Source: Chrysoperla carnea
Taxonomy: Eukaryota > Arthropoda > Insecta > Neuroptera > Chrysopidae
Assembly (NCBI RefSeq): GCF_905475395.1
Contig: NC_058342.1
Span: forward strand, 20,990,640 to 21,054,639
Direction of reading: 5' to 3'
DNA: 64,000 bases
Every line of letters starts with the position of its first letter. The stretch's first letter is position 1. This document shows positions 59,660-64,000 of the stretch, in pieces. Under the pieces are notes generated by a model, which was given only the letters and a program-made list of their open reading frames with translations, made no database searches and was not told the DNA's origin. Position numbers and translations under genes: made by a program.

Positions 59660-60524
59660 TTTAAATACCTTGTTTTGTTAATAATTAATTATGACTAATC
59701 AATATTATTAATTTTAAATATATTAATAATAAATATAAAAATGTGTATAATGGAATTCATTAAATAATTAAAAGTGACTAGTTATATTAAATTTGACTAG
59801 TACCAAGCACTTGATATATTAACTATTATTTTATAACATTTAATTCAATTTTGTTTTTAATTAGTTGTTTTTTCTTGATACTTATTATCTAATTAGTATC
59901 TAGTGTGTATGTTGATGATTAGATGTTAGATAATAATTAAACATTGTTACTTATTTGTAATATATAAAGTAAAAGTGAATTTACAAAATTTATGTCAATC
60001 AACATTTACATATGTAGGTATTTATTGTATTACCTTGACGTTCAACACTTTAAAATCACAACAATCAATACACTGAAATAGATACCAACACTGAACAAAT
60101 AATTTGGTTTTTATTTGTAGTGGTAGGGTGATTTGTTTGTTATAAGTTGGTGCTTTTGTTTTTTTTTTTTTGAATATACATTGGCGGTAATAATTGTACC
60201 CGCAGTTTCATTGCGTGAACTTTATGGGTTATTAGCAAATGTTCTAAAACGAAATTTAAATATTGCGATTGTTTTAGTAGATATCGGGAAAATTATTATT
60301 CCATTAAAGTGTATAATAAGCAATGGTGACGTTTCTCCGAATAGGATATTCTACTATGTTTGAAAAAGTATCTCCAAATTTTGATTTTGCTAATAAAAAG
60401 CCAGAAAAAATATATTTTAGCAAAATAAACACGCTTTTTTGCTATAAAATTAATTTAAATTTTAAAATTTTTTTATGCTTGCAAAAACGCTGTCAAACAA
60501 CAGTCGTGTATGCAGTATTATATA
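59660..60524. other. Upstream of Klp68D
   Basis: The promoter and 5' UTR of Klp68D should start here. The sequence is AT-rich and no core promoter motif stands out. Two overlapping plus-strand frames at 60133-60565 have no domain support. Confidence 0.5.
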
Positions 60525-60924
60525 TACAGTCAAACCTGGTTAAGAGAGAGTTGAAGGAACCGTGAAGTTTTTATTTTCGTATATAGAGGTTTTTCACTAA
60601 TTCGAGTTTCTAGCTTATATAGATACAGGGGAGAGATCTATCTCTCTTACAGAGGTCTATAAATAATATTCAAAATATTTAGTAAATAAAAACACACGCA
60701 GTTCCTGGAAAATAAAGAATGAGTCATACATAGTAAATGTTGAATTATCGCTTATAGAGGTACAGGCAAGAGTGACTCTCAGTTATAGAGGCTAGGGTAA
60801 GAAAAACGACTGTCACTTATACAGGTTTTCGTTTCTTACTTATGGAGGTTTTTGAGAGGTCAAAGTCCGAGATCTGAGAAATATTCTCACTTATAGTTTT
60901 CTCGCTAACTCAGGTTTGACTGTA
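60525..60924. mobile_element. pogo/Tigger-like MITE, 400 bp
   Basis: TACAGTCAAACCTGGTTAAG on the left (60525) and an inverted ACTCAGGTTTGACTGTA on the right (ending 60924). The interior repeats short 'tatagaggt' phrases many times (for example near 60580, 60645, 60755 and 60790), typical of the degenerate sub-terminal repeats of such elements. It has no open frame. Confidence 0.85.
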
Positions 60925-61084
60925 TAAATAAAGTTGATGGTAACATAACCTACAATTACTATGAAAGTAACAACAAACATAGATGTAATCGTAATATAGA
61001 TAGAGAACGCTAGCCTGTAAGTGGATGCGAGCCCAGTCCTCAGAGACCTAAGCCTAAATCCGCCATTGGCCAAATGAGTGGAAG

Positions 61085-61400
61085 TTTTAGAAAAATCTTA
61101 GGACCGAACACAATTAAATACCCTAGTTGTAGTTATCCATAGTTTAGCCTGTCGCATATCCTGAGAAAAATTCCAGTAATCAAACGGGCTTGTCGTAGCC
61201 ACTTGATTTGGTATATTCGTTCTCTTAAACACCAAAGAGACCTGGTACCCAGATCAGTTTGACTGTATTATTCAGAGCGATTCAGTTCCTCCAAGCATTC
61301 ATTAAATATCCTTGATTGGAATCTTGACGCCTCAAGAGCCCGAAATATGGCCTAACTATTCGACTGTAATCTTTCGTGTTACAGATTTCTGCTTGAAAAC
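61085..61400 (-). mobile_element. LINE 3' fragment H
   Basis: Read in reverse it gives RNase H region sequence ('caaactgatctgggtacc' near 61240) and then 'gctacgacaagcccgtttga' and 'gcgacaggctaaac'. It matches fragments A, C and E over the middle of the family. The 3' end is missing. Confidence 0.75.
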
Positions 61401-62518
61401 CCGTAATGGCGTGGCGTATTGACCAAGAAAAATTGATTCCTTTATTCTTTTCTTGACCCATATGTGTGTTATACCAGGACAACTTCAATATAAATATGAA
61501 ATTTCAGGATATTTTCAGGTTTTAAGGAGTTTTCCAAGTATGCTAAGAATTAATATTGAATGAAAACCTTGATAATAAATAAAATAAATTTAAAATATAA
61601 AATGTTATATATTTATTTTGTTTATTTTTAAAAGAATACAATATTTTCTTAAAATTTTTTTATTTAATTTAATTTAATAACTGAACTCTATTTTTTAAAT
61701 ATAAAATTGTCAGTAGTAATATTGTAAAGTCTAAGTAAATCTTATAATTGGACGGATTTTATAAAAAATTTATAAATTTTTATATATATTATTTATATAT
61801 TACAGTCATCATTTAATATGTTCAAAATATTTAAAAAAAAAATTAATAAAAAAAAACATAAAAACAAAAGACGAACTAAATTAAAAACAAAAATACTAAA
61901 TATACATTTTGTTATTGTCAATGATTGTGTGTCAATGGTAATTATATTTTGGGTCTTTTTGCCAGATCATAAGCGCATTACATACACGTTCGTTTAAGTT
62001 ATCAATGCATTCCGTTTGAACATATAGAAAGAATCGAAAAAATTACACAGAAGCCGGGAGTCGAACCCGGGTCTTCTCTGTCACTCTTTCTCTATGAGTT
62101 AATTTTTATAATTAGCCCTTCCAACTTTTAGCAAAATGTTCTCACGAAACCAGAATAAAATATGGTAAAAATTTTAATATCTTGTTGATACTAAATTGAG
62201 CTTAAATTTGTGGAAAATTCATTGAATTTAACATTAGCTCGCATAAAAAATGCCGGATGTTTATTACAAACGTATAACTTGAAAATGTCCGCAGATAATC
62301 TGTCAAACAGACCCAATGAGATTCTCTAAATCAAATCAATTGATTCATATCATTTTTTTATAATAAATATATTTGATACAAATATTATTAAAAATAAAAT
62401 TATTATTACAAAATTAAATATATCAAAAAATCTAAAATCAATTGATTGATGTCAGCAGAGGTGTTTGTTATAGGTGAGACTTGTACGTAATAGTTTTGTA
62501 ACTAAATCAATCAATAAT
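61401..62518. other. Intergenic, very AT-rich, with one tRNA-arm relic
   Basis: No gene was seen. At 62050-62075 the minus strand has a perfect T-arm (CCGGG TTCGACT CCCGG) followed by 'cttctgtgtaatttttt', resembling the SINE-like unit at 31305-31390. The remainder of a tRNA is absent. Confidence 0.55.
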
Positions 62519-63107
62519 TACAGTTAAACTTCTTTAAAATTATTTTTATAATTGCGATTTTTAAAACTTGTTCTTTTTACTGCGATCAATTGTTTAGAGA
62601 CACTATATTATAGAGAGTGGAAATCAAAGACTGTATTTTTGGTGGCAACAATCAGATACAATTCTTTTTTTCAGGCCGCACATGAAACATTGTAAATATA
62701 AAAATACATGGAGATCAAAGTCGAATTAACTCGAATTAAGGCCCATCATGCGTACAAAAGAAATTGAAAATGTTTAATTTGGATTCTCAATAACAATAGA
62801 TATTATTTCGACGCATGCTGTCAGTTGATTAAAAATTACATTGACAAAGGATTCCGACATGGTTAGTCCGGCTCTGAGGGAGATAATATGTAAATAAGAT
62901 CTTTAAAACTTAATTTGTCATTAATTACTCAAAATTGTTATCTAAAAGTAAAATGTCATGAAAAACTACCTTTAGTAGGAAATTTCCACATAAAAAAAAT
63001 AAAATAAAATTTAATACGAAAAACATTATTTACAAAATTGGCAAAGATAAATGCCTTTTAAAATGAGTATTAAACAATGAGATTCGACACAGTGAAGTTT
63101 AACTGTA
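62519..63107. mobile_element. pogo/Tigger-like MITE, 589 bp
   Basis: TACAGTTAAACTTC at 62519 is matched exactly in reverse by GAAGTTTAACTGTA ending at 63107, with TA at each border. The interior is noncoding. It ends about 140 bases before the stop codon of the contactin-like gene and so is probably downstream of that gene's 3' UTR or inside it. Confidence 0.7.
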
Positions 63108-63247
63108 ATTATTATAAAAAACCTAAATTAAAAATCCCTATACTTAAAAATCATGTATCAAAATTAAAAAAATAGAACTACTTTTTAAAAACAATTGTAC
63201 ATGCGTTCAAAAATTTAATTTAATTTTAAATCATCTAAATAAATTAA

Positions 63248-64000
63248 TTATTTATTAATTAAAAAATAAATAATTAATAAAAATGATGATAATAACAATG
63301 TGACTGATGTTTGATGCGTTACTGCGGCAGTACTTTTAAATTGTGCAGCATCACCTACAAATTAAAATAAAAAAATTATATAAAATAAAAGAAAAAGCTA
63401 AAAAAGCGATATCAAGGTGGCCACTGAATTGAAAATTTCTTGACTTTCCACGATTTTGGCAAAAATTTATATATAGAAATTATCTCAGACTCCATTAAGG
63501 ATGTACAAGCACCAAGGCAATTTTTAATAAAAATCTTAATTCTGAAAATTTTAGGGGGGGATTCCTTCAAGTGGAACCATCACATCCCCAAATTATGAAG
63601 GTGGTAGTTGAATTGACAGTGTCTTGTCAAGAATTCTATCACCCTTCACAACTGTGCTCTAGTGAGTTTCAGGCAAGTAAAGTTGAATGACCTAGCTGTG
63701 TTTATACACAGTTTAGCCTGTCGCAAGCCCAGTTATCGAGATAGGCTAACCTCCTCCCCTAAAATTTTCAGAATTGATTTAGTCCAAAATTGCCCTGGCG
63801 CTCGTACATCCTTAATCGTACATTTTGCTATAAAAAAAAAATTAATAAGAATAAAATATTTACAAACCCATTTGGAAGGTTAGAGCTGGTGAACTCATAT
63901 GACCATCTCCACCATTTGAGAAGGCTAGAACACGAAGGTGATAAGTTTTACCCGGAGATAAATAATCAATATACGCTTGCAGATCAACTCCTGTAGGTAT
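63248..64000 (-). CDS. Cont: Contactin-like GPI-anchored adhesion protein, last two exons
   Basis: On the minus strand an exon entering from the right edge (64000-63868) encodes the end of a fibronectin type III repeat: LSPGKTYHLRVLAFSNGGDG then MSSPALTFQM. The next exon, 63354-63248, reads GDAAQFKSTAAV then a hydrophobic stretch (LLLSSFLLIIYFLIN) and stops one residue later. A hydrophobic end with no cytoplasmic tail is a GPI-attachment signal, and the GDGxMSSP FNIII ending is typical of insect contactins. In Drosophila, Contactin works with Neurexin IV and Neuroglian at septate junctions. The donor is the unusual GTTTGT. Without splicing the frame would stop two codons later. A TTAA element with a nested LINE lies in the intron. 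Most of the gene is outside the window. Confidence 0.75.
63495..63815. mobile_element. Complete TTAA element (family 2) with nested LINE fragment I
   Basis: It lies in the last contactin intron. TTAAGGATGTACAAGCACCA at 63495 and the inverted right end closing with TTAA at 63815 bound arms of about 65 bp that include 'ctgaaaattttagggg'. Between them (about 63562-63740) lies a minus-strand fragment of the LINE family ('caactgtgctctagtgagtt', 'acagtttagcctgtcgca'). The LINE therefore inserted into the short element, or was captured by it. Confidence 0.8.

Noticed and set aside
62050-62110. tRNA gene on the minus strand
   Set aside because: Only the T-arm is perfect. No acceptor, D or anticodon arm can be built around it.
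1-64000. CRISPR arrays, bacterial operons or horizontally acquired bacterial genes
   Set aside because: No regularly spaced repeats with unique spacers were seen, and all recognised genes are intron-bearing conserved animal genes.

Overview
The window is nuclear DNA of an insect. It is very AT-rich, its protein genes are split by GT-AG introns, and every gene I recognise is a conserved insect gene. The cadherin matches the short insect E-cadherin type (Drosophila Shotgun) domain by domain. I cannot fix the order of insect from sequence alone. There is no bacterial, plasmid or CRISPR signal.

Layout, left to right. Bases 1-2783 (minus) hold gag and part of pol of a Ty3/gypsy LTR retrotransposon that runs off the left edge. 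Bases 2.8-9 kb are AT-rich and packed with dispersed repeats (a TIR element family, a tRNA-derived SINE, foldbacks). shotgun (E-cadherin, plus) occupies 8992-20878 in eight visible coding exons; its 5' signal-peptide exon was not found. Bases 21-32 kb are a long gene-poor stretch with foldback elements and one possible orphan terminal exon at 29884. jagunal (plus, four exons) is at 32122-34559. An FKBP2-type ER prolyl isomerase (minus, three exons) is at 36370-38291. A DDHD2/SEC23IP-type phospholipase (plus, four exons) is at 40144-44100. Dbt, the E2 subunit of branched-chain alpha-keto acid dehydrogenase (minus, six exons), is at 44330-47954. After a gene-poor 6.4 kb comes the kinesin-2 motor Klp68D/KIF3B (minus, four exons) at 54410-59659. 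The last two exons of a contactin-like GPI-anchored adhesion gene (minus) are at the right edge, 63248-64000.

I rebuilt the six complete or nearly complete genes exon by exon. Intron phases close in every case and the products have normal family lengths: jagunal 191 aa, FKBP2 154, DDHD 634, Dbt 450, Klp68D 826, and Shotgun at least 1464 without its signal exon. The genes are ordinary housekeeping, adhesion, secretory and ciliary genes, not a pathway cluster. Several act in the ER or early secretory route (Jagunal, FKBP2, DDHD phospholipase) and two in cell adhesion (Shotgun, contactin), but this grouping is probably chance.

The remarkable part is the repeat load. Nine 3'-end fragments of one RNase H-bearing LINE family lie in both orientations, mostly inside introns. 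There are at least five families of short inverted-repeat elements: TTAA-flanked, GGAGTTTACTCCTTAA-ended, ATACCATGCATA-ended, pogo/Tigger-like ACAGT(A/C/T)AAAC-ended, and several unique foldbacks of 0.3-0.5 kb. There are also clear nesting events. I found no convincing new biological system. The best leads are the short-element families and one unexplained terminal exon.
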